DNA from: Flavobacterium cerinum
GTDB taxonomy: Bacteria > Bacteroidota > Bacteroidia > Flavobacteriales > Flavobacteriaceae
Direction of reading: 5' to 3'
Assembly (NCBI RefSeq): GCF_004028155.1
Contig: NZ_SBII01000003.1
Location: forward strand, 186,001 to 250,000
Length of the DNA: 64,000 bases
The notes under the pieces were generated by a model that saw only the letters and a program-made list of their open reading frames with translations, ran no database searches and was not told the DNA's origin. Both the position numbers and the translations under genes were made by a program. Below are positions 34,985 to 44,611 of this stretch, in pieces (position 1 is the first letter of the stretch; each line of letters starts with the position of its first letter).

Positions 34985-36205
34985 TTATATTCCGATTTCT
35001 ACCTGGAAACGTACATACCAGTTTTGTTTTGAAGACCCGTCAAAATAATTCAGGTCATCCATTGTTAGTTCCATTTGTGCTTTAAATGCATGTTCCCACA
35101 CATATTTAGTAACACCGATACTGTATTGTTTTGCATCAGGAGCCAATAACTTAATATCATTGTTTACTTTTTGGGTAGAAAAGCGCCCGATGATCTCATA
35201 ATTAGAAGGCAGCAGGTAACTCAATTGGTAATCGAATCCGCTACCGGTAAAGATGTACTTAATATCCGTTGCATCATCCGGATTTATTGTGATTGGGTCT
35301 TTTGCTATTCTCTGCATATAAGCAGTCATAAAAGCCCATCCATTGTATTTAAACATTCCGTCCAATAAAATAGACTGCATATCTCTTTTTTGGAAAAGAT
35401 CATCGCCTAACTGTCCACCCGTACGCCTTGCTTTATTATTAAACTGATAAGCACCGGAAAGCATGAATTTAGGTTTAGGTTCTCTTTTAAGATCACCTTC
35501 AAAGAAAGCGCCGTCTTTTGAAAAAACTCCTAAAGGAAATAACTCAACTTTTCCTGTGTAAGCCAGTCCGTTATCCGGTTTATCTGTAGAGTTACGGCCT
35601 TCTCCGGTAGATATTGCACTTCTTACATTATAAGATAATTTATTATCATGCTCATTTTGATAATGGGTTTGAAAACCAAAATCCCTATCGATTGTAAATT
35701 TTGCATTATTAATAGTCCTGTCTGTAAGCTGTAAACCTCCCGATGAGTTTACACGCTGACGGTTACCCGGCAGTTTTGTTTGACCAAAACCAAAGTTCCA
35801 GTGTTTGTTAGGTCTATAAAACACAACCGCATCACGTATTATATTAAGATTTTCTCCGTCTTTAACCTCGCCAACATCTCCTGGCGCAAAAGACAATTGA
35901 ATGGCATAGATAAAGTGAGGATTCCCCACATAACCATCAAAACGAAGCCTTAAACGACGAATTTGTGCATCTATAGCTCCATCTTCTCCCTCATTTTGAA
36001 TATAAGTTGCACGATTTTGCATCCTGAAACGAATATTGAACTGGAAAATACTGTCCGGAGAAGTTAGCCCTACCCCTTTACCATAATTGTAATAAGGAAG
36101 TGCAGACAGCTTAAGGTCGTTGTCTTTTGTTGTTTTTTTAATGTCTACCTGGGCTGCTGCCGCAAGACTAAAGAAGATAATTAGTAACGTAAAGATATTT
36201 TTCAT
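34985..36205 (-). CDS. Phosphate-selective-type porin (OprO/OprP family)
   Basis: The 406-residue protein has a signal peptide (cleavage at AAA-Q) and a 16-18-strand beta-barrel pattern with FRMQNRATYIQNE near the N-terminus, IRRLRLRFDGYVGNPHFIYAIQLSF, and the C-terminal WYVRFQVEIGI ending on an outer-membrane insertion signal. This is the usual shape of phosphate-selective porin O/P homologues in flavobacteria. Anion choice cannot be read from the sequence. Single-gene unit with its own terminator. Confidence 0.85.
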   Translation of the reverse strand: MKNIFTLLIIFFSLAAAAQVDIKKTTKDNDLKLSALPYYNYGKGVGLTSPDSIFQFNIRFRMQNRATYIQNEGEDGAIDAQIRRLRLRFDGYVGNPHFIYAIQLSFAPGDVGEVKDGENLNIIRDAVVFYRPNKHWNFGFGQTKLPGNRQRVNSSGGLQLTDRTINNAKFTIDRDFGFQTHYQNEHDNKLSYNVRSAISTGEGRNSTDKPDNGLAYTGKVELFPLGVFSKDGAFFEGDLKREPKPKFMLSGAYQFNNKARRTGGQLGDDLFQKRDMQSILLDGMFKYNGWAFMTAYMQRIAKDPITINPDDATDIKYIFTGSGFDYQLSYLLPSNYEIIGRFSTQKVNNDIKLLAPDAKQYSIGVTKYVWEHAFKAQMELTMDDLNYFDGSSKQNWYVRFQVEIGI

Positions 36206-36402
36206 TTAATACCAGTTTCAAAATTTAAGTGTTAATTGCCGCAAAATTCAAACCGCGCTCCAGAAAGATTAAGTAAAAAGATTAAGTAATATACGTCTAA
36301 AAAATCATCCCTTAGTGAAGCATTGTAAAGTTTGCGCAAACTTAATATTAATTGTTGCAATCCAATGTTATGATAATATTACCTTTGCGGAAAATTAAAG
36401 TT

Positions 36403-37236
36403 ATGTCGAATATATATATAGGATACCATTTTACTATAGAACCGAAAGAATCGGGATCTGAAATTCTTATTGCCCAACTGGAAGAAACACCTTTTGAGAG
36501 TTTTATAGAAACCGAAAATGGTTTTTCTGCCTTTGTGCAAAAACAACTTTGGAGTGAAAATATTTTAAAGGATATACAAATTCTTGAATCTCCGGAATTT
36601 GACATTCAGTATACATTTGAAGAAATAGAACAGGTAAACTGGAACGAAGAGTGGGAAAAAAACTTTGAACCAATCGACGTAGATAATACCTGCCGTGTGC
36701 GCGCTCCTTTTCATGAAAAGACCGATGCTAAATATGACATTGTTATTGAACCGAAAATGAGTTTTGGTACCGGTCACCACGAAACTACTTTTATGATGAT
36801 ACAACACCTGCTTGAAACAGATGTTGAGAACATGAAAACATTAGACATGGGTTGTGGCACTGCAATACTTGCCATACTTGCCGAAATGAAAGGTGCAAAA
36901 CCTATTGATGCTATAGATATTGATAACTGGTGCTATCTTAATTCTATAGAAAATGCTGAGCGTAATAACTGTACAAACATTACTGTTTATGAAGGCGATG
37001 CAGCATTACTTGAAGGCAAAACCTACGACCTTATTATTGCGAACATTAACCGTAATATTCTTTTAAACGACATGCAGCAATATATAGACTGCCTAAATAA
37101 AGGAGGCCTTTTACTATTAAGCGGTTTTTATGAAGAAGATATCCCTGCTATTGATGCTTCGTGTACAGAAAAAGGGCTTACTTTTGTAAAAAAGTTTAGC
37201 CGAAATAATTGGGTTTCGCTAAAATATGTAAATTAG
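36403..37236 (+). CDS. prmA: Ribosomal protein L11 methyltransferase
   Basis: Starting at ATG 36403 the enzyme has 277 residues, the family norm in this phylum. It methylates lysines and the N-terminus of ribosomal protein L11. Seen: FGTGHHETTFMM, SAM motif I LDMGCGTAILAILA, DAIDIDNWCYLNS and the ANINRNILL motif. A -7-like element TACCTTTG is at 36380-36387, 15 bp upstream. clpS follows after 22 bp, a two-gene unit. Confidence 0.93.
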   Translation: MSNIYIGYHFTIEPKESGSEILIAQLEETPFESFIETENGFSAFVQKQLWSENILKDIQILESPEFDIQYTFEEIEQVNWNEEWEKNFEPIDVDNTCRVRAPFHEKTDAKYDIVIEPKMSFGTGHHETTFMMIQHLLETDVENMKTLDMGCGTAILAILAEMKGAKPIDAIDIDNWCYLNSIENAERNNCTNITVYEGDAALLEGKTYDLIIANINRNILLNDMQQYIDCLNKGGLLLLSGFYEEDIPAIDASCTEKGLTFVKKFSRNNWVSLKYVN

Positions 37237-37258
37237 CATTTTAGATTAAGCATTGAAT

Positions 37259-37534
37259 ATGAGTACCAAAGAAAAAGAATTAGAAGAAGTATTAGTTGAA
37301 GAATTAATTTCTTTTAATAATGAAATTGTGTTGTATAATGACGAAGTCAATACTTTTGACCACGTTATCGATACACTTATGAGCGTATGTAAGCATACTG
37401 CTGAGCAAGCAGAACAATGTTCACTTATTGTACATTATAACGGCAAATGCACTGTTAAAACAGGTGAATATAAAGAACTGGAGCCCCAATGCACCCGCTT
37501 GCTGGCAGCCGGCCTTAGTGCTGAAATAGTATAA
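37259..37534 (+). CDS. clpS: ATP-dependent Clp protease adaptor ClpS
   Basis: The 91-residue protein (ATG 37259; an in-frame TTG two codons earlier is ignored) matches ClpS: VLYNDEVNTFDHVIDTL, the helix HTAEQAEQCSLIVHYNGKC and the C-terminal LAAGLSAEIV. ClpS binds N-degron substrates and delivers them to ClpA/ClpC-ClpP. The N-terminal extension is acidic. Co-transcribed with prmA. Confidence 0.93.
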   Translation: MSTKEKELEEVLVEELISFNNEIVLYNDEVNTFDHVIDTLMSVCKHTAEQAEQCSLIVHYNGKCTVKTGEYKELEPQCTRLLAAGLSAEIV

Positions 37535-37536
37535 AT

Positions 37537-37570
37537 AAAAAAGGATGCCAAATGGCATCCTTTTTTTTAT
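37537..37570. terminator. Bidirectional intrinsic terminator between clpS and the lipoprotein gene
   Basis: AAAAAAGGATGCC-AAAT-GGCATCCTTTTTT, perfect stem, A/T runs on both flanks, between convergent genes. Confidence 0.93.
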
Positions 37571-37581
37571 GCTTTGAAATC

Positions 37582-38112
37582 TTATTTATCAAACACATAC
37601 TGTACTCTTCCCTGAGTAAGTATTGCTGCACCATTTGCATCTCTGTCTGGATATGAAGACAAAATAGTGTTGTCTTCCCAAATAAGCTCATCTCCAATTT
37701 TTGTAAATACTCTTACTTCCTGATCACCTTTTTGATTAGTGTAAGTAAGTGTAATCAGAGAATTTTTACTGTTAGCAGCTGTTTCTGCTTTGTATAATCC
37801 AGAAGCTGTAAATGTTTCTGAGCAGCCTGCTGTACCATCTGTTACCAAAATGCCTTTAATTACGTATGTAAAAGTACCATCGGCATTTAAAACTACTTTA
37901 CCTCCATCATAGCATTTCGATTCTTCCATCTGGTCAATATGAAGTACCCCGTTCATATCAAAATCTGTAGCTTTTGCTGTATTCACCTCATCTAGTACGT
38001 AAGTTCCCTCAATACGTACATTGTCGTTAGCGTCATTGTCATCATCGCTGCACGATGTAAAACCTAAACCTGCCACTGCAAGCGTACAAACTAATAAATT
38101 GATCTTTTTCAT
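37582..38112 (-). CDS. Lipocalin-like lipoprotein of unknown function
   Basis: The 176-residue precursor has lipobox LGFTSC (lipidated Cys20) followed by an Asp/Asn-rich surface-export-like stretch (SDDDNDANDN), a type of acidic tether often found on surface-exposed Bacteroidota lipoproteins. The remainder is a single beta-rich domain with GTYVLDEV, KVVLNADGTFTYV and a TYTNQKGDQEVRVFTK hairpin, the pattern of the lipocalin-like DUF4923/5004-type families. Two cysteines in the mature domain could form a disulfide. A -7-like element (TAGATTTG on the minus strand, 38156-38149) lies 37 bp upstream. Confidence 0.75.
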   Translation of the reverse strand: MKKINLLVCTLAVAGLGFTSCSDDDNDANDNVRIEGTYVLDEVNTAKATDFDMNGVLHIDQMEESKCYDGGKVVLNADGTFTYVIKGILVTDGTAGCSETFTASGLYKAETAANSKNSLITLTYTNQKGDQEVRVFTKIGDELIWEDNTILSSYPDRDANGAAILTQGRVQYVFDK

Positions 38113-38496
38113 GTTGCTAAAAATTAAATTAAGTAAATGTTAGTAAAGCAAATCTAGCCAAGAGCACCCTTGATAACCTTTAAGAAACAGTTATTTAAAC
38201 TTACTTTAACGGTTAATTTAATCTTAAAATGGTCATAATCGGTTATAATTCAGTACCTGCCGTGCTTTTGCATTATTTATGGTGTTTAACCCCAAACACG
38301 TTATTTTTAACAGATTCCTTAACAGTTAGCTCTAAATTTTGCTATTACTACAAAAGAAAGCACATATACTGTTTTCATACATTTTAATTCAGCCAGTTTT
38401 AGAAGTACTACCGGAGTTTCTAAGACTATTGATCTTTTTAAACTTTATTTTCAAATCGTATATTCGTAACTTCATCTCTAATTTAATCTTCGCGTT
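38113..38496. other. Intergenic region before the polysaccharide-locus regulator
   Basis: No gene is visible in this very AT-rich stretch. It holds the lipoprotein gene's -7 element, a weak inverted repeat GTGTTT-N6-AAACAC (38282-38299), and TATATTCG (38459-38466), one base off the -7 consensus, 30 bp before the regulator's start. Confidence 0.45.
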
Positions 38497-41298
38497 TTGA
38501 TAAAAAAATCATTACTCCTATTATTATTCTATTGTGTTGCCGGATTTACTCAGGAACTACCCCCTATTGTTAAGTTTAATGCCGGAAATTATAATGCCGG
38601 AAATCAAAACTGGATGATTGCCCAGGACAGCAGCCGTTTTATGTATTTTGCGAATAACGAAGGCCTGTTAGAATACAATGGTATGGCATGGAGCTTATAC
38701 CCATCTCCTAACGAAACCATTATACGCTCAGTTAAAGTCATCGGCAAGAAGATATATACCGGCTGCTATATGGAGTTTGGTTATTGGGAAAGAAATGCTG
38801 AAGGAATTTTAAAATACTTCTCACTAAGTAAATCAATACGCAGTAAAATTTTAGACGATGAGCAATTTTGGAACATAGCACAATATGACCAATGGATCAT
38901 TTTTCAATCGTTAAGCCAGATATTTGTTTATGACAGTAAAGCCGGAACCTATAATATTATTAAGCCCAAAACCGGTGTAAACAAGATCTTTATGGTAGAC
39001 AATACCATTTTGTACCAAACCTTTGGAACAGGTCTTTTTGAAATTGAAAACGGCAAAAGCAAAACTATTAGCACTGATCCTGTAATTTTAAAGAATAAAA
39101 TTGTAAATATATATCCCAGAAATGAAGGACTCCTTTTACAAACACAGTACAATGGACTGTTTGAATATAAAAACGGTACTATAACCAAATGGAATACTCA
39201 GGCAGATAATGAGCTCCAAACAAGCAGTATTTACAGCGGACAGCTGCTTAGCGATGGCAGCCTGGCATTGGGATCGGTCTCTAACGGAATATTTATTCTT
39301 AACAGCGACGGTAAAATAAAATACCATATTACTCAAAACAAAGGACTAAGCAATAATACCGCGCTCTCTTTATATGAAGATCATGATAAAAACCTGTGGA
39401 TAGGGCTTGATAATGGTATTAACTGTATTAATCTTCAATCTGCAGTGCGGAGTTTTGTAGACGATACCGGATTTTTAGGTACTGTATATGCCTCTATACT
39501 TCACAAAGAATTACTTTATGTAGGTACAAATCAGGGATTGTTTTATAAAAACTATACGAGTAATGAAGATTTTAAATTCATCCCCGGTACTAAGGGACAG
39601 GTGTGGTCATTATATGAAAATGATGGTACCCTATTTTGCGGGCATGATTCGGGTACTTATGTAATAAATACCAATACAGCTGTACAAATTTTTTCGGGTT
39701 CAGGAACCTGGAAGTTTGAAAAGCATCCATACGATAAGGACTTATTATTACAAGGGAGTTATCATGGGATTGCTGTACTTGAAAAAACTGCTTTAGGATG
39801 GGAATTTAGAAACTGGATAAAAGGTTTTGACTATTCCAGCCGCTATTTTGAAATAGCAGGTGCCAATGAAATTTACATAAGCCATGAATATAAAGGCGTT
39901 TTTAGAATAGCTGTAGATAAAAATTATACAAGCGTTACCAAATTTGTAGCTTACAAGTCTCCTGTTAAAGGAAAGAATGCAAGTCTTAGTAAGTTTAATA
40001 ATATAATCTATTATGCCTCTAAAGAGGGCTTTTTTAAAGTAGACCAAAAAACAAAACAATTTGTTAAACAAGAACTGCTTTCGAAAGTATTTTCGAAAGA
40101 CGAATACACATCCGGAAAACTTACCCCGGACAAATCAGGAAAATTATGGTTTTTCACCAAAAACTATATCAACTATTTTTCGGCAGGCAAACTCAATTCA
40201 GAGCTAAAGCACAATGTAATCCCTATTCCTTCTACCCTTACTAATTCTATGCTGGGGTTTGAGAATATTACTCAAATAACTCAAAATACTTATCTGGTAG
40301 GAACAACAGACGGTTATTACACCATTAACCTCAACGGTCTTAATTTTACCAATTACAACATTAGCATTACAAACGTAGCTACCAACCTGCTTAACCAAAA
40401 TACGGTTTCTAAACCTATAGCTGGAGAAGGAAGTTTTAAATATGATGAAAACAACCTGACTTTTTCTTTTACCGTGCCGGAATACAACAAATATGTAAAT
40501 GCAGAATTTCAATATCTACTGGAAGGCATGCAGGAGCAATGGAGTGAATGGAATGCTAAACCTTATATAACTTTTAAAAACCTGCCACCGGGCGATTATG
40601 TTTTTAAAGTACGTGCAAAAACAGGAAATTCTATTTCTAATAATATCGCACAATATTCTTTTACCATACTTAAACCATGGTATGCTACAACTATTGCATT
40701 AATCATTTATTTAATACTCGCGTTAATCGCTGCTTATCTTATAAACCGTGCTTACAAAAATTACTACCACAGGCAAAAGGAAAAACTGATCGAGGAAAAC
40801 AACAGGCTTTTAGAAATAAAAGAGCTGGAAAACGAGCAGGAACTAATGAAGGTAAAGAATCTTCAGCTGGAGCAGGATTTTGAAAGTAAAAACCGCGAAC
40901 TGGCCGTTTCTACCATGAATCTTATTAAAAAGAATGAATTGCTTTCTATGATCAAGGACGATTTAAAGAAAACAGATGAAAGCAATGACAAAAATGTAAA
41001 ATCGGTTATTACAACCATTAATAAAAACATTAATGAGGACGACACCTGGGATATGTTCAAAGAGGCATTTAACAACGCCGATAAAGACTTCCTAAAAAAG
41101 GTAAAAAAGGCACATCCGTTGTTAACTCCAAATGATTTGAGATTATGTGCTTACCTCCGACTCAATTTATCATCCAAGGAAATTGCACCGCTGCTTAATA
41201 TTTCTGTTCGCAGTGTCGAGATAAAACGATATCGTTTGCGCAAAAAAATGGAATTACCTCATGAACATAGTCTTGTTGAGTACATTCTTTCTATATAG
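38497..41298 (+). CDS. Polysaccharide-locus regulator: two-component-type propeller, Y_Y_Y domain, membrane segment, HTH
   Basis: The 933-residue protein starts at a TTG that gives a good signal peptide (MIKKSLLLLLFYCVAGFTQ); no ATG is available. Periplasmic part: beta-propeller repeats (about 20-620; NLWIGLDNGINCI, EGLLEYNG, KLWFFTKN), then a Y_Y_Y domain (about 655-722). One membrane segment (about 728-750) leads to a long coiled coil and a LuxR-like HTH (about 865-933: PLLTPNDLRLCAYLRLNLSSKEIAPLLNI). It has the sensory half of hybrid two-component systems but no kinase. It sits directly upstream of a SusC/SusD operon in the same direction and is presumably its oligosaccharide-responsive activator. 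Confidence 0.88.
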   Translation: MIKKSLLLLLFYCVAGFTQELPPIVKFNAGNYNAGNQNWMIAQDSSRFMYFANNEGLLEYNGMAWSLYPSPNETIIRSVKVIGKKIYTGCYMEFGYWERNAEGILKYFSLSKSIRSKILDDEQFWNIAQYDQWIIFQSLSQIFVYDSKAGTYNIIKPKTGVNKIFMVDNTILYQTFGTGLFEIENGKSKTISTDPVILKNKIVNIYPRNEGLLLQTQYNGLFEYKNGTITKWNTQADNELQTSSIYSGQLLSDGSLALGSVSNGIFILNSDGKIKYHITQNKGLSNNTALSLYEDHDKNLWIGLDNGINCINLQSAVRSFVDDTGFLGTVYASILHKELLYVGTNQGLFYKNYTSNEDFKFIPGTKGQVWSLYENDGTLFCGHDSGTYVINTNTAVQIFSGSGTWKFEKHPYDKDLLLQGSYHGIAVLEKTALGWEFRNWIKGFDYSSRYFEIAGANEIYISHEYKGVFRIAVDKNYTSVTKFVAYKSPVKGKNASLSKFNNIIYYASKEGFFKVDQKTKQFVKQELLSKVFSKDEYTSGKLTPDKSGKLWFFTKNYINYFSAGKLNSELKHNVIPIPSTLTNSMLGFENITQITQNTYLVGTTDGYYTINLNGLNFTNYNISITNVATNLLNQNTVSKPIAGEGSFKYDENNLTFSFTVPEYNKYVNAEFQYLLEGMQEQWSEWNAKPYITFKNLPPGDYVFKVRAKTGNSISNNIAQYSFTILKPWYATTIALIIYLILALIAAYLINRAYKNYYHRQKEKLIEENNRLLEIKELENEQELMKVKNLQLEQDFESKNRELAVSTMNLIKKNELLSMIKDDLKKTDESNDKNVKSVITTINKNINEDDTWDMFKEAFNNADKDFLKKVKKAHPLLTPNDLRLCAYLRLNLSSKEIAPLLNISVRSVEIKRYRLRKKMELPHEHSLVEYILSI

Positions 41299-41501
41299 TT
41301 AACCTCAACACAATGGATACCTACCTATACATTACCTATACAAAAGTACTATTTACAAGGTTTTCGTAACTATTTCACCTTTCATTCACATTCTCTTAAG
41401 ATACTGTTAACACTGGCTTTATATTGATTAATTGGGTTTTATCTTAGTTAATTTCGAAATGTATATTTTTTGTAGAGGTTCTTTTTCATCTATATAAATA
41501 A

Positions 41502-41528
41502 TTGTGATATAATTTTAGATAATCACAA
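41502..41528 (+). repeat. Inverted repeat before the SusC start
   Basis: TTGTGAT and ATCACAA flank 13 bp, ending 13 bp before the ATG at 41542. It is either an operator or a leader hairpin of the polysaccharide locus. Confidence 0.5.
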
Positions 41529-41541
41529 AAAACAATTTTAC

Positions 41542-44500
41542 ATGAAGTCAAAACTATTCTTAATTGCTTTCCTGTTTGTTTCAACATTTTGCTTTGCGCA
41601 GAATATAGAAGTTAGCGGTAAAGTAAATGAAGTGGCCACCGGATTACCTATACCCGGTGCAAATGTCACTGTAAAAAATTCTACAATAGGTACAGCAACA
41701 GACATGGATGGAAACTTTACCTTATCGGTACCCCAAGGTTCTACTCTGGTCTTTAGTTATCTTGGTTATAAAACCAAAGAAATGGCTGTAACGGGCAAAA
41801 CCATAACGGTAAGCCTTGAAGAAGATGCCAAAGCCTTAGAAGAAGTCGTGGTTATTGGTTACGGCTCCCAGAAAAAAAGGGAAGTTACAGGAGCTGTAAG
41901 TGTAGTAAGCAGCGAAACGTTAGAAAAGCTAAACCCTGTTAAAGTAGAACAGGCGCTACAAGGAACGGTTTCGGGTGTTAATGTTACAACACAATCCGGG
42001 GCACCGGGTGCAAATCTTACCATACGTATTAGAGGTATTGGTACTAATGGAAATGCAGACCCTACAGTTATTGTAGATGGTTATGTTTTAAATAACACAG
42101 CCGATTTCGGATTAATGAATCCGAATGACATTGAGACCATTACAGTACTAAAAGATGCTCAAGCAGCTATCTACGGTACTATTGGAGCAAATGGTGTAAT
42201 CCTGGTTACTACCAAAAAAGGTAGAAAAAACAGCAAAACTGCTTTTTCATATAATACCTATACAGGATTTCAGGAAACATCTAAAAAGATGAATGTTCTA
42301 AATGCTACAGAATATGCTTTATTACTAAACGAAAGTTATGCTAACGGCGGTCAGAATATTCCGTTTCCAAACGTATCCGGTTTGGGTGTGGGTACAAACT
42401 GGCAGGATCAGGTATTTGATAAAGGAGTACCTGTTATTAACCATGATTTCTCGGTTACGGGTGGTGGCGAAAAAACGTCATATAGTGCAAGCGGATCACA
42501 TTTAGATCAGGGAGGTATTATTGGAGGTAATAAATCCAGTTTTATTAGAAATACTGCCCGTTTAGGTTTAAATACAGACCTTACAGACAAGTTAAAACTA
42601 AGTACAAACATTATTTACACTCAATTTGAGAGAAAATCGTTTAACGAAAATGTTCTTGGATCTGTATTATTTAATGCTATAAATACTCCATCTATCTATA
42701 CCCCTTTTAATGATAAAGGAGATTATACAGTACTGCCGACAGGTAACACAAACCCAGGTAGTAATTTAGGTAATGAGGTAATTAACCCATTAGCACAAAT
42801 AGCAAATACCTATAATGAATATAATTTCAAGAAATTAAATGGTAATATAACGGTTGATTATGAACTGATAAAAGATCTTGTTATTACCAATCGTTTAGGT
42901 TTTAATACACAAAATGCCCGAGAAAGAGTTTTTAACAAGCAAATTTCTTATGGAGGTAAAGTGTTTGATAATGTGAGAAGCAGTGTTAATCAGAATGCAT
43001 TCCATGACAATGATTATACTTATGATTTGTTTGCAACTTATAAAAAATCAATCAACGATGCACACAACTTTACTGTAACCGGAGGTATGACTGTTTTTAA
43101 ATCATGGGGTGAAGGTTTATATGCTACAGGCTTTGATGTACCAAATAACTCATGGGAATTTGCAGACATACGACTTACAACCGGTTTTTCTGAATCTAAA
43201 ACTGCAAATTCTTACTCTTATGATGAAAGAAGATTGTCTTATTTTGGGAGAATTCAGTATGATTATAAAGGAAGGTATTTATTATCTGGTATGATCAGAA
43301 GAGATTCTTCTACAAGATTTGGTCCTGCAAATAGAGTAGCCTATTTCCCTTCGGTAACAGGAGGATGGATTATTTCTGATGAACCTTTTTACGGAGAATC
43401 TAAAACAGTGAGTTTTGCAAAACTTAGAGCCAGCTACGGTGTTTTGGGTAATGACCTTATAGGGAATAACAGATACATTGGATTACTGGATGGTGAAGCT
43501 ACTTATGTACTTAATGGTCAGCTAGTACAAGGTGCTGCAATTGGGGCTCTTTCCAATAAAGATCTTAAGTGGGAAGAGGCTAAAAAATTTGATGTTGGTT
43601 TAGACTTAAGGCTTGCCAATGATAAACTTGAATTTACAGCCGATTATTTTATTGATCGTAGAGAAAACCTTTTAATTCCTAATACTCCTATCACAGGGAT
43701 TATTGGTACTAACGGCCCAGGTGGACAAAATCCTACTTATAATGCCGGAGGTGTAGATAACAGAGGTCTTGAACTTGCTTTATCTTTTAAAGATAAAATT
43801 GGAGACAACTTTAATATCAGTGCAAGCTATAATGTTACTTTTCTTAAAAATGAGGTTTACAAAGTAAACAATGGTACCGGAATTGTAGAAGGCGGCTCTT
43901 TTGGTGTAGGACAGCCAACAATGACCAGAATGGAAGTTGGAAAACCTTTAGGATACTTTTATGGGTATAAAACCGATGGTATTTTTCAAAATGCTGCTGA
44001 GGTAGCTGCGCATCCAGATCAAAGTGCACTTGGTACAGCTGCACAGCCGGGAGACATCAGGTATGCTGACGTTAACGGTGATGGGAAAATTACTACCGAC
44101 GACAGAACAAATCTAGGTGACCCAATACCGGACGCTACTATGGGCTTTAATCTGCAAATGAGCTATAAAGGCTTTGATATTGCAGCCTATGCTTTTGCAT
44201 CTATTGGTAATGATATGGTAAGAAACTATGAAAGAAATGTACCCGATGTAAATAAACTTAACTATACGCTTGACAGATGGCATGGTGAAGGCACAAGTAC
44301 TACTGTGCCAAGAGTTACTACAGGGGCTACATCTAACAACATATTCTCTGACTATTTTGTTGAAGACGCTTCGTTCTTAAGAATACAAAACGTACAGTTA
44401 GGTTATACTATTAATGAAGACTTTACAAAAAGAGCCGGTATAACAAAAATAAGACTATATGCAGGTGTTAACAACCTGTATACATTTACAAAATACAGAG

Positions 44501-44607
44501 GATTTGACCCGGGAGCAACAAATAACAACCCGCTGGCTTCAGGAATCGATTACGGTTTTTATCCGGTTCCAAGAACATTTCTATTAGGTTTAAATCTTAA
44601 TTTCTAA
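41542..44607 (+). CDS. SusC/RagA-family TonB-linked outer-membrane transporter
   Basis: The 1021-residue protein has a signal peptide (cleavage at CFA-Q), a carboxypeptidase-regulatory-like domain (about 22-100), the SusC signature KALEEVVVIGYGSQKKREVTGAV, a plug and a 22-stranded barrel with RYADVNGDGKITTDDRTNLG late in the barrel and an aromatic end LLGLNLNF. It imports oligosaccharides together with SusD. First gene of a six-gene co-directional run. Confidence 0.95.
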   Translation: MKSKLFLIAFLFVSTFCFAQNIEVSGKVNEVATGLPIPGANVTVKNSTIGTATDMDGNFTLSVPQGSTLVFSYLGYKTKEMAVTGKTITVSLEEDAKALEEVVVIGYGSQKKREVTGAVSVVSSETLEKLNPVKVEQALQGTVSGVNVTTQSGAPGANLTIRIRGIGTNGNADPTVIVDGYVLNNTADFGLMNPNDIETITVLKDAQAAIYGTIGANGVILVTTKKGRKNSKTAFSYNTYTGFQETSKKMNVLNATEYALLLNESYANGGQNIPFPNVSGLGVGTNWQDQVFDKGVPVINHDFSVTGGGEKTSYSASGSHLDQGGIIGGNKSSFIRNTARLGLNTDLTDKLKLSTNIIYTQFERKSFNENVLGSVLFNAINTPSIYTPFNDKGDYTVLPTGNTNPGSNLGNEVINPLAQIANTYNEYNFKKLNGNITVDYELIKDLVITNRLGFNTQNARERVFNKQISYGGKVFDNVRSSVNQNAFHDNDYTYDLFATYKKSINDAHNFTVTGGMTVFKSWGEGLYATGFDVPNNSWEFADIRLTTGFSESKTANSYSYDERRLSYFGRIQYDYKGRYLLSGMIRRDSSTRFGPANRVAYFPSVTGGWIISDEPFYGESKTVSFAKLRASYGVLGNDLIGNNRYIGLLDGEATYVLNGQLVQGAAIGALSNKDLKWEEAKKFDVGLDLRLANDKLEFTADYFIDRRENLLIPNTPITGIIGTNGPGGQNPTYNAGGVDNRGLELALSFKDKIGDNFNISASYNVTFLKNEVYKVNNGTGIVEGGSFGVGQPTMTRMEVGKPLGYFYGYKTDGIFQNAAEVAAHPDQSALGTAAQPGDIRYADVNGDGKITTDDRTNLGDPIPDATMGFNLQMSYKGFDIAAYAFASIGNDMVRNYERNVPDVNKLNYTLDRWHGEGTSTTVPRVTTGATSNNIFSDYFVEDASFLRIQNVQLGYTINEDFTKRAGITKIRLYAGVNNLYTFTKYRGFDPGATNNNPLASGIDYGFYPVPRTFLLGLNLNF

Positions 44608-44611
44608 AAAA

